Source of the DNA: Balanoglossus misakiensis
Lineage: Eukaryota; Hemichordata
Assembly: GCA_040954595.2 (NCBI GenBank)
Contig: CM082586.2
Coordinates: 1,860,001 to 1,924,000 of the forward strand
Reading direction: 5' to 3'
DNA length: 64,000 bases
Below the pieces are notes generated by a model, which saw nothing but the letters and a program-made list of their open reading frames with translations, ran no database searches and was not told the DNA's origin. Of this stretch, positions 51,901 to 64,000 are shown in pieces (the first letter of the stretch is position 1; each line of letters starts with the position of its first letter). A program made the translations under genes and the position numbers.

Positions 51901-54900
51901 GAGAAAGGACACTGACATGGGTTAGGGATTTTCCTTAATGAGCTACAACTAATAGTATTACAACAGACCTCCCTGGGTAGCAAAACACACCATTAACCAT
52001 ATGAAAACAATCTTGGTGTTGTTACAGATAAAAATACCATTACATGAGCTCTCATCATTAACACCTCAACTTGTCGTGATCTTTCAAAAAATTAACTCTC
52101 ATAACTTTTTTCACATTTTGTCTCATATTTTGACCAAGAACTGCAGACAAATGAAAACTATGTCCACTTTGTCTAAAATTCAGTGATAAAATTAGAGAAA
52201 ATGGGTGAATATGTTGAAATGCTCTGTCTGCGATATGTGAAAACCCAACTCAAGCCATCTCATCCAAAGAAATCTATTCTTTCTTTCGATTTGAAATCAG
52301 CCTCTACAACACCAGAGATGAGATCGACCCAACCAACCAGACCTTGTTCTGACCCTGACATCATTTTGGTTAGTCATACCAATGCATTACTTAATTATAG
52401 TTGTATCTTTTACTCATTCCTGCTGAAATTACACTCATTTGAGCATTCAATTATATTTGTATGACATCAAACCCAGGACAAGATTAGAAAAAGTGATTGG
52501 TTTGCTGTGAAATCATGCCATTTATTTGCAAAACGCAATTAATCATCTGCTTGTTACTCGATTAGTTTAACAAATACAGCTCTTCATTTTCTCATTTCAA
52601 TCATGAGTGGGATCAAATGAAAGAGAATTTAGAAAATTAATTATTTGAGAAAAACACATTTATTATCTATATAAATCATATATGTGAGATAATGAAGGCA
52701 CATCTGAGTAATGTTCAATGTGTACACACACAGAAGAGATGAATGACATGTTTTGGAAGCTATAATTTTTAAAAATTATCGTTTTGTTTGAGGATGAAAG
52801 CAAAACAGAGCAGAAACAGTCTGACCTGAGTGACAGATGGCAAAATGGCCAACAGAGATGGCCAGCTATTAAACCAAATAATAAACAAATAAAAGGTGAT
52901 CAAGCTAACAGGTTCATTGGTGTAATGAAACTGGACACGCCATCATCATAGCTATTATTGGTCAACATGGTTCAACGTGGTTGGCCGTGCAGTGCCATCG
53001 TTTCAAATTGTATAGTCTTGAACCAAACGCTATACAAAGCCATCTACAATGAAAGATTCTATATGTTTTTACGTAATGTTCCAAAAGATCACCAAACATC
53101 TGCATTATAAAAACACTCAAAAATTAAGAAAGTCGGATTTGATAAAAAAGAATGGTTTCAATGAAATGTGTAACTGAAACTCTTGATGTCAACCATCATC
53201 AGACAGAAAGTAAAATCTTGCTTCAATCTGGACATGTTAGCCAAGCAGATCACTAACTATTACGTGTGCTTTTATTAGACCAAGAACTGATCAGTCGAAC
53301 CCGTTTGTCTCCATTCATTTGTGTCCAACAAGTAAAGCGATATCTTCACAAACAGGCTAGTGTAATTGGTATCTTTTTACTCATAAAAATAGCATTCACA
53401 CAGCTACGCCGTAACTCGATACCATTTCTAAGCAGAAACAGTAGCCGCTTCTAAAACCTCCGTCCTCTCACAGTAAAAAGAACGGCTCGTAGAGAACAAA
53501 CTCAACATTTGACCTCGAGAGGGCAGGCTTCATAAAGTTTTACTGCTCTCGGGAGACCCAGTAAAGATGTTTTCACGGAGAGATCATGTAAGTGTATCCC
53601 TCATTGAATAATCCCGGCTTTTTTATGATTATATGAATCTGACATGTCTGAGATATTTCAAGGTTGCTGCAAAGATGCCAGTTTTAATTATGTCATTTGA
53701 CTCGGGCTGAAATACGGACATTTGGCGTAATTGCTTGCAGTGGTACTGAAGATAAACGGTCAATTGACCGAACGAAATTGCGCAGATAACAGTAGGTTAT
53801 GTACTGTAATGGAGGAGCTAGGAGGTCAAGGTTCATGACACGTGGATGATCTCTATCAATGATCAACTTTAAAAACAGGGTGTGAATGATCAATTCCCAG
53901 TAATACAAGATGCTCATTCAATTTGACTCCCCAAATAATTTTCCACTTGTGAGGGCTGGAACTGCCAACTATTAACCCGATTTCTTGAGGTTGATTCGAT
54001 GAAAAACTTCATCTCCTGTTTATGATACAATTAAATAAGTGTTTCCCACACTTGATGTGATTAATGTTGGCAAGGGTTAATTGGTGACGTAAATAAACAT
54101 CGCAGCTGAGTCATGTGACCACACCTTGTCATTTTATTGGCTCATCTGTCAGGTGACCCTTGACCCCATCAAGTCGCGAGACCAGATAACATGTGTTGAT
54201 GTTATTAACGACCAAGTTGAAGTTCAAAAACAAAACATATATCGCAAACAGAAACCTGGTCCACGATGACAGATCCTCGGACGGTTTTCTGTCTCCCTAG
54301 CGGCAGTACTTTTTTTTACTGATTTTTTTTCTGACAATTGTCCTGTGTGTGTTCGGTTTTCCGAAATTCCAGTTCAAAATAGATCCAGAGTACGCAGACC
54401 ATTTGATCTTGAACCCTCAGAACATGATACGAGTTAAATCTACTGGAAAAGAATTGAAATTTAAGAAGAGCAATACAGGAAATGAGAGGGGTGAAAAAAA
54501 TTATGAATGCCCAAATATGGGACTGCAAGACGAAGATGGGTTCGTTATATTGCCCTGTGCTAGATGGGATGGCCTTCTGGTGAGGAGTGCATTCGATGCA
54601 AAGTGCCTGAAAATGAAATCCCAGTAATGTGACCTTGAATCATGGTGGCATTTTCATTCTTGAAATCGAGAGTTGAAGTCTTGACCAGCTGCCTCGGTGA
54701 TGACAACCATCTATCCTTTGTAGTTAATAAGTGGTTTATTTTTAATTGTAAAAGTACATCTAGGGGTAGTTCAGTTCAGCACACTAGCAGAACTTGACTA
54801 TGACCCTTCAGACACATACAACCTCTGCACATACAAAGAAGCAACAAAAGGAAGACCAATGCACACACTGAGAAAAAAGTTGTGAGAAAAGCTTCTCAAG

Positions 54901-57900
54901 GAAGTTAGCCATGGTGCTGTCACACTTTTTCACCAACAGAAGTTTGTTCTGTCTCCACTTTTTTCAACAACATGGTTGAAACTAAATTACGTGCAAGTAG
55001 GGGTGAACATGACAAACACCTGACTCCAAGTTCTGTCAGTAGAGTTCAGTTCTACCCGTGAAATTAGAGCGACCCTGTCCCCTGCCAGGCAGGTCAACTC
55101 AGCTTTTGACTTGAAATTAAACGACCGCACTCCGAAGATTACCAGCCTTCAACCGGGTGAGACCGCAGCAGCTGACAAAAGTCATCAGCCTTAAAACGCA
55201 ATCACCGTCCCATCAAGACAAGTCTGTCTCTCTGCTGGTAATCGCAACGGGGAAACTGCTGTCATAGTTAGCTGAAAAATTACTCCCTGTATTAGTGGCT
55301 TGGTTTAATGCAACCCTCAGGCAGAACGATCTACGTATGCCCCCAACAAGAGATCTGTTGCTCAGCTACAACTGACATGACATCCTGAGACAGGTTTTAC
55401 TTTGCTCTCCACGAGAACACTGATATGTGGAATAAAATTCCATCACAAAATGCTCTCCTTGCAGTAAGTTTTCTAGTAGAATGCACTGAAATATTTCTCT
55501 TTTTTTCTTCACAGGAATTGACTGAGCGATGATGTGATGTACACAGTATGTTCAGTGAAAGTTAGGTATTCAGCCAGCAATACAGATGGGTATTTTACAA
55601 CCGGCTGCCGGCAGATATCATGTTCTCCACTCTTAAGTGAAATCTGATCACGATCTCCGGGAAAAGATGGTCCAGATTGGATTTTATTATTTGTAGAAGC
55701 TACAACGCAAGAAGTTGCCGGGCATACAGTTGCTACTCTTCGGGATTTTAATTCATCTGAACGCGGGGGTTTAAATCAGAGACGGGGATCAGAAAGGAAT
55801 GATCTGACAACAGGACAGCGATACTTACTATGCCGAGGACCTCTGTGAATTAAACTCACTGACGGGAGACTTTGCGTGACGCAAAACTACATGCTTGTTT
55901 GTCATTTCATTTCAAATCATTTCCATAGCAGGGATCGCAGACTAGACAGAGCTGGCTACTGGGCAAACAGAACTCATCCCTGCACTTCTATGCTGCAGAT
56001 GACAAATGAAGGTCAAAGACAATTATAGACATTCTTGAACAAGCATCCCCTAAAGGGCAAGAAAATCACATTTCACATATTCATTATACCACGCGACTTG
56101 ACTCAACAAATCTCGGACAATGCCCCCAAAGCGCACATTCAAGGAATTGGGACAGTATTTTTAAAAAATTCTCTAAGGCAAGAGATTTATAAAATGAGAT
56201 ACATTCCCAATTAAACAGTGATCTAAACACTTGATCCATTCATCTAAAGGGGAAGATCTGATTATCGAGTTTGACATGGGATTGAATACAGGCAGCAGGC
56301 TTGAATGAGCCTTCCAATACTGGCTACAGAAAACCAACACCAATACTGCACATTCAATATAAAAGACAGTTACGTGTTACCACAGAAACTTTTTTTTCTG
56401 CCTCACCATTTGACTAGCTGTTGAGATACAAGTAACACCGATGTGTGTTCAGCAGTTTCATTTTGCCCTTGAGACAATTTTATTTGATTGGCTGTTACCA
56501 TGGTAATTAGAAAACACCTGCAGTTTCACACTAAACACTTCTGTCTCCCAGTGAAATCACGAAGACTGTCTATGCAGATAAGTGACCTGCTTTTGGACTA
56601 AGCTTGTCTGACCACAGACAGTCATGTCTGCGGTTTGCAATAAATTTCACAGCAGCTGATAATTACAGAATTCAACGTTGGATCTGCCGGAAGTTCAGCT
56701 CCAGAGAAATATTTAAATAACAGGCTGCACACAGGCTGCTGAGTTCTAGTTTACAATGACAGGCAGCTTCCGAGCCAGCTGACCTTGACATAGACAAAAT
56801 ACACGATTCTACACATCTAGCTTGTGATGAATTCGAACAGATGCTCTGAATGAAAACTTCCCTACAAAAAAACAAATACCAGAAAAACCAGTTTCTCATT
56901 TCATGACACATCTGGCACTAGCCACTGCCTTGACAAGTTTTCAGCATTCCTTGCATGGAGCAACATATTTTAACTTGGCCATAAACCAAAATACTGTATT
57001 CTAGTTCAGACAGTTTTAACCATGATGGTCAAATGATATTTTCCTGAGATTTGCACTCTGATTATTCCATATTTTACCATGGCATGTCGCATGTATCTTT
57101 AAAAATTCCCCAAACTAACTTATAATCTGTGAGAGTTATATCAAAGGTGCCATTATTACTGAGCTGATGTTTTTCAAATCCGGATGTGAATGAGGAACCA
57201 CACAGCTCTCTCCATCACATCACACGTACCACATGACGCCAACTAACCACAGTCTCTTCAACACACTTCTAATGGAAACACGGCGGTTTATTCCAAGCGT
57301 TACCAAAACGCACGACTCAGAGGATATATCACTTTTCACCACACTCGCCCGAACCACAAAACCGCGATCTCTGGGGCATCATCACCTCGCCGCATCACAA
57401 CACACAGAACCAACCTCCGCAAACCGGTCAATCGCCACCACTACCACACCCTGGCATGTGCCATCTGTGAAAATTTCCCCCTGGTGTCAAAACCATTGCA
57501 GGCCTCCAAAGCCTAATATTTACCCCACTGCAATCCGCCTACACCTAGTTAGCCGGATCCTGACGGGCCGACCATGCCCCGAGTTTTGCCAGTGCCTCGT
57601 GTGTTTGTTTGAAAACACCATTCATCATTCCATCTGACATGGCATCCCTGGTCTGACTAATTTCTCCTCTGGGTCCCTGCTTATGGACATGGTGAAGTCT
57701 TTTGTAACGTTTGGAAGTTCGTTCTGGGATCAGGGAAATTTAAAGGTCACGATGTATGGGATTTTGAAACAAAATGTCCATGTGTTTCAGCCTCTAGACC
57801 TGAACAAGTGCATATGATACTGCCTTGCACAAAAATGACCTACTTCCACTGAACACAAAGCTCATGACGGCCCAACGACCAACAACAAAATGAAACTGTG

Positions 57901-60900
57901 CCTTTATTTTCTATGAAGTTGATCCACTTTTACTGAAGAGATGCTATTTTAATTTTTAGCAGCATCCTGTTCTTCCTTCTAAAAAAACATATAAAATATC
58001 ATTATCAAATAAAATATCAACTTACAAGGTTCCGCCAATGCTTATCCTATACAAGCATTCCTCCATAATGTTTAAGTGCAACGTTCTAAAAACAATTATA
58101 GAAAGTTTACGTATTTGGCCCCGCTAGTCAAGTACAGAGTCTAATTATACTTCTGAGTCTTTATGGTTAATTTCATTCATGAATCTTCTTTGTAGTGTGC
58201 GAGGATGTTGAATTATGTGGAAGGTTCAAAAGATTTCGGTTGCATCATCCAATCCTGTTTGGCTGAAAGTGCCCTGAAATAACACTGATTTGATGGGAAA
58301 GTAACAACTGGCCTGTGTCTAAGACATTGCTTACCAGATCTAAGATAGGGGATGGAACCAGTCTACTTTCCAAGACTGAATTTTCTGGAATTATCCGGGA
58401 TGGTGAAAATTCCAGGACTTTTTCTGGGGCAGTACGAACTCCACACATGACATAAACCCTTACATGACATATATCTGACAGGTGGACACGAAAAAATGCA
58501 TCACAGCCAAAGTACAAATGCAGAATTGCGGGCATTTGGTGCCTCATCAATTAAAGTAGTTTCTCAGATGTTTTCAGGCATCAATCAACATGATAATCAA
58601 AGGAACATGTTTCCAGACAGGCTGCCATTACTTGACTTTAGGCACAGCAAGATTTACAGAGCTGGCTTCTTCCACACAGCCGCCGCAATCAAATTCCAGC
58701 TTGTAATGTTTTCCAGTTTCAACATATCATCACATATAGACGCGTTATGGATTTTCCACACAACCAAACCTTACCAGGCCAATATGTTCAAAAAGTACAA
58801 ATCACCTTTTCTCATCTTCCATTCATGCAAAATAAAGTGTCAGGAGTTTTTGACACAAGTGGACAGACCAGCATTCAATCATGTCGTCGGGAAAAAATAC
58901 ATAAGATTTGCGATTCCAGGGGACATCTTCACCTCACCAAGGCAACGACCTCATCTATGGGGTGACCGGCACATAATGAAAAGGAGCAATAAGCTAATTA
59001 AGTGGCGCGACTTCTAAACATTAACAGCAGGATCGCTAGAGGTCAGGCGTGGTCTTCTTGACTTTCATAGCGTGATGTTCGTAGCTGGCCAGTTTGTTTT
59101 GTAAGCAGAGGAAGAAAACACGGAATTTGTTTAGACCACAGCCCTCCAGGCTGCATGTATGTACACGGTCTGTTTTCGTAGTTTGGAAAGACCGACCTAC
59201 AGATGAGGAAAAACCTCTGAGTTTCCCGGAAAGTCACGGTTTATAACGATGACAAGAACGGAAGATACAATGAGGAAAGCTGTTCAGAAAATGGATGAAG
59301 CATGAAGTGCAGAGTGATCTGTCGCGTGCAAAGAACGTAGACACGGCCCAGGCGACAGCATGTGAGAGCCTTCAGACACTCCATTGGCTGCAAAGATTCA
59401 ATGCGACAGACTAGACAGACATCGTAAATCTTCCTAGAATTTCTTTGTTAGTCTTCATCACATGGGTGAACATTGTCCTACTTTTTTCCAAAAGTTCATC
59501 CATACATGTATGTCATTCTGAACTGCGTAATCATTTATTGTACGATGAATCTGCATCAGAACATGATTATCAGAGTGAAGCATGAGTTTTTTTGCTACTG
59601 ATAATTTCAGACTGATCTTTCGAGGGACAATGGTCTGAGATAGCCTTCAGAGAAGCCCAAAAGTACACATACATGGTCTGACTGTTGGCCATGCTTCTTG
59701 TTGCTGTACTTTTTCAATGAAGGCAATGTCAATCGGCACATCAGTACACTAAGAATAACCGCGGCATGCACTGATGTCTATTTCAACATGAGAATCAGAC
59801 GCAGCGATGTTCATTACCACACAGCTTTTTTTTATTTCTTCCGGTGAAGAAAATGTACACGGCAACGACTCGGGTCAGATGTGAGTCCCTCACAACAGGG
59901 ATTAGGCAAACACAGGTTTTTCTTACATCACACGTTCCTAGAACCAGATGTGAAACAAACACACGTGGCATCCATGGGGTGTGGCAGGATTGGAATATTT
60001 TCTCTCACAGAAACCAAAGATTCACAAGTTGGTGTCCACCAAACAAACTTCAGGGATTTGAACTTGGCTGCTTCTTAAGCCAAACTGCCGTCAAACAAAC
60101 TTTTTTTAAAAGCTTTGAGTCAATTTGAGGCAAGCAGGCAGGCAAACCACATACAGTAAGCACCAAACACAACTGCATGATGCATTGTAAACTTCATGTG
60201 CAGGGTTTTACATGATCCAAATAAGTAGTCACCGATCTGAACACCGATCAACTGTTTCTTGAAAACAAACCCAGTGAGTGGAATGAGTATGTCTTTAAAG
60301 AACAGAACTCTCCAAGCCATATTTTAGCAGACACTGTCACAATGGAGAACGGTTGAACGCGTACAGGTGTACGGTTACCTCCTTATCCAATTAGTCTCTC
60401 CCTATTCACATTTCCACATGCCGTGACACAATCCACCTTAACAAAGACACCGCACACAATCACTTGACCACAGACGCAATCTGCACGTGGTCATCAGATC
60501 ACACAACTACCATCACATGGGCCATCATATTTAACTTCTTTGTGTTATTATCAGTAACTAATATTCAGTGTGCATTTTTAATACAAATTTTACAATTGTT
60601 CATGTATGCTCTCAACTTCATTTCTTTTATACGCTACATCAAATTGCAAGTCAAATTCACACATTTTGTCACACAGTTAAGAATTCAACCACAACTTGCA
60701 AACCAATTTACGAATATACAACTGAACAGACACTGGTTTAACGTTAAGAGACAAATTCACAAAACACAAGTTTTCAGGGCAGATTGAATGGGCAGGGGGC
60801 TATTAGCCCGTGTGTCTAAAGACGACCAAGAGACTATCACAAAACCCACACAACAATTAAGCCCTTATCCAATTAGTTTGTGTTCATTCACTGCAGATGA

Positions 60901-63870
60901 GTTGAAGAGACATCAATTGTCCTAGAGATAAACACATCTCTCAAACCCAGTGTGTATCAACCCCTCTGGCAGTGTCTGGGATAAGACTATACACCATGAA
61001 CCTCACAAGTATCAGCTTTTAATCGTTCCAACCTGACAAACGGTTTTAATGGATCCAGTGGTTCAAACTAAGCTGTTCTGTCAGACGCCCCTCACATAGA
61101 AAAGAAAGTTGAAGGCGTTCCTTTTTTTCATTCTGAAAACGCTCGGATGAATGTTGAATGTTTCCAGTTCCTTGAGGTGTGATTCAAGACAGCCGACAGC
61201 AACTCTGTCTTTAATTTACGAACTAAAAAAAACCTTTGAAGCTGACAAGAATCAAGCCGACAACATGCTCCTTTACAGAACGAAGCAGACTAATTTTCCA
61301 CCACTTGGTTTCCAAAAATGTCTCTCAAAGTTGGCAATAAAGGCGACACAAACGCGCAGGCTTTATTCCAATACCGCTTTCGACACCTGCTTTAACGGAA
61401 AACACAGCCTGGGAACAGAATTCCGTGATTGTCTCCAGTTTCCTGTTATTGGGTTTGCTGGAGTCTACTTGACCATAAACAGTCATTCATAGACAGGTTT
61501 AAAAAACAGTGGTCTCTGCCAAGAGTGCTATCAGGTGTTGACTGTGACGAGGAAAGACTTTGGTGACCTTGAAAAAGAGACAAAGCTTGTCGACATGGCG
61601 ATTGTATTGATGACAAACGGTTGCCATGGCACTGGGTCAGTTGATACAGTGTGCAACTTTGAAGACAGCGAGATACAACTAACGAGGGACACTTGGCATT
61701 CAGAAGTTTAATGAGTCTATCAAATAGTATAAAAGGAAATTATGCTTGTACTTGATCATTCTCATAAAAACAGTCGTTCAGTTTTATGTCGTAATAAATG
61801 AGTAATGAACAAGTTCTTCAAGGGCAAGGACTGTTAATATATGTCATATAATAAAATGTATCACCACAATGACTACAAGGAAGAGTGGTCACACATAAAG
61901 TTTCTGCACTCAACCTGGGAATTACAGAAATGTACACACATCGACTAACTGACCACAATTTACCATCAGAGTAACAGAGCTTCTCGCAACTGCTCACCAC
62001 ACAGACAACATATCAGATAAATGGAAAACGACACGAGACATCACCCAAGGCGGACAAAAATCTGCCCCGACTCCATGCATTAACAGGCCGATACATTGTA
62101 TCTGCATCAAAAACAGATTATTTGGAAAAACCGAAAGCAACCCACTCTCCCTTCAGGCTGCAGTCCACTGTCTCTGTTTACTGTCTTTATTTTGCTTTCT
62201 GTATGTTATCTCTGGGAAGATCTCCGATGCCTGTGGTGTGTATTTGCAAGACATGGCTGGCCACACTCAGGAACTCGTCCTGAATGCATGAGTTTACAAT
62301 CCAATAGACGATTCCACGTCATCGTCGTTTGAGGATATTTTGATAACTTTGTGAGTTTGATCAAGAAGTTACTCTTACTATTCTGCCTGCGTGCACATAT
62401 TAGGGGTGGGTTGACTGTACTCTACTATTGCCCTAGGTTTATGTATATACTCCAACTGTCACACAAATTGCTCATAACAGACACCCTTTTCTAACTTCAA
62501 GACTTTCATTTTAACTTGTTGGATTTGAATGACATCATTTAGGGGTCGTGTGTATAAACACAGTAACAGAATCTCAAGATGAACCACTTTGTAGTGTACA
62601 CAAAACGAGATTTAGGAGACAGTTCATAAACTAAAACAAAGAACAAGATTTAATACAGTGGAAAGTACATCATGGTATAAAGAAGAGTACAAACCAATCC
62701 CAGAGCAAGTACACTTGGGGGCAAAGGCTAAAACAATTATCCTCGATAATGATATTTTCATTCGTTACCATTATTTTTTAGTACCCACAATCCCTGCGAT
62801 AAAAATTTCTCCAACCCATCCTCAATTCACATAAAACGTTTGACATTTTCCCGTACTATCCTTGCTCCGTGTAACCTAAGCTCCACACTGAAGCAACACC
62901 GCATCGAGGGATCACACTCCCAACTCGCATGTGTTTGTCGTTTCATGCCCCACTGGCCCGTATCGTCCCCGAGGGGGCAAAGGTCTAACCGTTTGCCCGA
63001 CCCCGTCTGACCCCTAGGTCACCTCTTTAACAACATAACATATTGCCTGCCATGTTTATTTCACGCTCTGCCTCTTGTCAGAGTGGAATTTTCACCCCGA
63101 AAGATATCAGAGCCGGGCCTATCATTTCAAATTAACCCCTCTACAAAACGGTAACACGACCCCCAACCATCAACAATTATTTCCACATTTACCAATAAAG
63201 CCAATTCTCTTTAATATCTCATTCCATCGTTTGCTCAGAAATTACACCATAACCCATTACATTCCACAAACAGACATTTCTTTGTTGAGACCAGTGAGAA
63301 AAAAAAGTGTACAAATTATTTGACAAAGCTTCAGTGAGAGGCTAGGTAGCAATGATTACTTTACTACCAGTGGAGTTCCATATTAATTTAAAATGCAACA
63401 CTTCTCCATTAGGATAGAAGTAAGCATTAAGATTGATTAAATTTGTGATGACATTTTCTCTCACTGCATACTTGTGGTATGAATTCACATCAGGTATTCG
63501 CACATGTATGCTCTACAGACAGGAATGAGCACAAATTAATTTACTGCATGTAACAGAATTACTGAGAAGAAACGTGAGAAGACACAGCTACTGCAGTTCG
63601 GCGGAAAACTCAAAAGGTACATGTGGACGGTGCATGGAAACTGCGTAAACACAACCTAAGACAGAACAAGTGGTCAACACATAACTGACATTTTGTCACA
63701 CTCGTATAGCGAAACGAAGAATTGCGTTTCTATTTTTGGGCCCTCGGCGGTCCCTTGAAGCTCGCCAGGTGTCTGCTGCTGCAAATTTATCTTGACTTGA
63801 CATGGTGTCTGTTCATTATGTTTCATGCATTTCATCTGGGGAAACTCTATCATGACTCCTTGTTTTCAAT
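48906..63870. other. Non-coding region, part 3
   Basis: About 15 kb, AT-rich, with no recognised gene. The longest open frame (58496-59017 +, 173 codons) is within chance expectation and has no domain. No exon of the CAP N-terminal domain was recognised on the minus strand. No tRNA or rRNA seen. Confidence 0.4.
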
Positions 63871-63964
63871 TTAACCTTTTCACCACCATGGTTCAGTCCA
63901 AACCCATTGTTTTCTTTGGTAAGGTTGGACCTCTAAAAGAGGGAACTGGGGGTGAAAGGGTTAA
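63871..63964. repeat. Short TTAA-ended inverted repeat, complete copy
   Basis: Begins TTAACCTTTTCACCACCATGG and ends GGGGGTGAAAGGGTTAA, with TTAA at both ends. The interior CAGTCCAAACCCATTGTTTTC matches the 11641-11722 copy almost exactly. Confidence 0.75.
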
Positions 63965-64000
63965 CTGACCCTGTACCTCTGGCTACCCTCTTGCGGCACT

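Noticed and set aside
57233-57637. 134-codon Thr/His-rich open frame
   Set aside because: Composition reflects CAC/ACC-rich DNA; no domain or splice support.
58496-59017. 173-codon open frame on the plus strand
   Set aside because: No recognisable domain, no repeat of motifs and no splice context. At this base composition about one frame of this length is expected by chance in 64 kb.

Overview
The window is metazoan nuclear DNA. Its genes have many introns with GT-AG boundaries, long AT-rich intergenic stretches, microsatellites and short TTAA-ended repeats. The gene set (MRNIP, CREBL2, CAP, a GTSF1-type CHHC protein, an NRF-6-like acyltransferase) fits an invertebrate animal. I cannot name the species from sequence alone; an invertebrate deuterostome or lophotrochozoan is my guess. 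All exon structures below were rebuilt by hand from splice signals and reading phase, and the phases close across every junction listed.

Layout. 1-4.4 kb: two tandem minus-strand copies of a small BTB/POZ gene, each with a 13-codon first exon and one BTB exon. A palindromic MITE-like element sits only in the intron of the second copy. 5.5-11.6 kb (+): a five-exon, 918-residue single-pass receptor. Its cysteine-rich ectodomain resembles the membrane-proximal part of ErbB receptors, but behind the membrane segment there is no kinase, only a long tail full of tyrosine docking motifs and polyproline. 15.1-19.9 kb (-): a 493-residue protein with two CHHC zinc fingers of the GTSF1/U11-48K type and a long C-terminal extension. 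It is divergent from 20.7-22.3 kb (+), MRNIP, and a perfect CRE palindrome lies between them. 22.8-24.3 kb (+): a 275-residue membrane protein with an HNH-like Cys/His module, family unnamed. 25.1-26.5 kb (+): CREBL2. 29.7-33.9 kb (-): a 14-exon NRF-6/OACYL-like acyltransferase with one GC-AG intron. 35.1-38.0 kb (-): the C-terminal two-thirds of adenylyl cyclase-associated protein (CAP), with its WH2 actin-binding motif present twice as an in-frame duplicated exon. 38-64 kb: no coding exon could be supported. It is either a very long upstream intron of CAP or intergenic DNA, and it holds simple repeats, a pre-miRNA-like hairpin, a degenerate CAACCCA-type repeat and a copy of the short TTAA repeat.

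The genes do not form one pathway. The strongest candidate for an undescribed system is the kinase-less ErbB-like receptor at 5.5-11.6 kb, whose tail combines four YxxM (PI3K p85-type) and five YxN (Grb2-type) motifs. Next are the duplicated WH2 exon of CAP, the GTSF1-type protein with a long extra domain, and the CxxC/DH/CxxC membrane protein.
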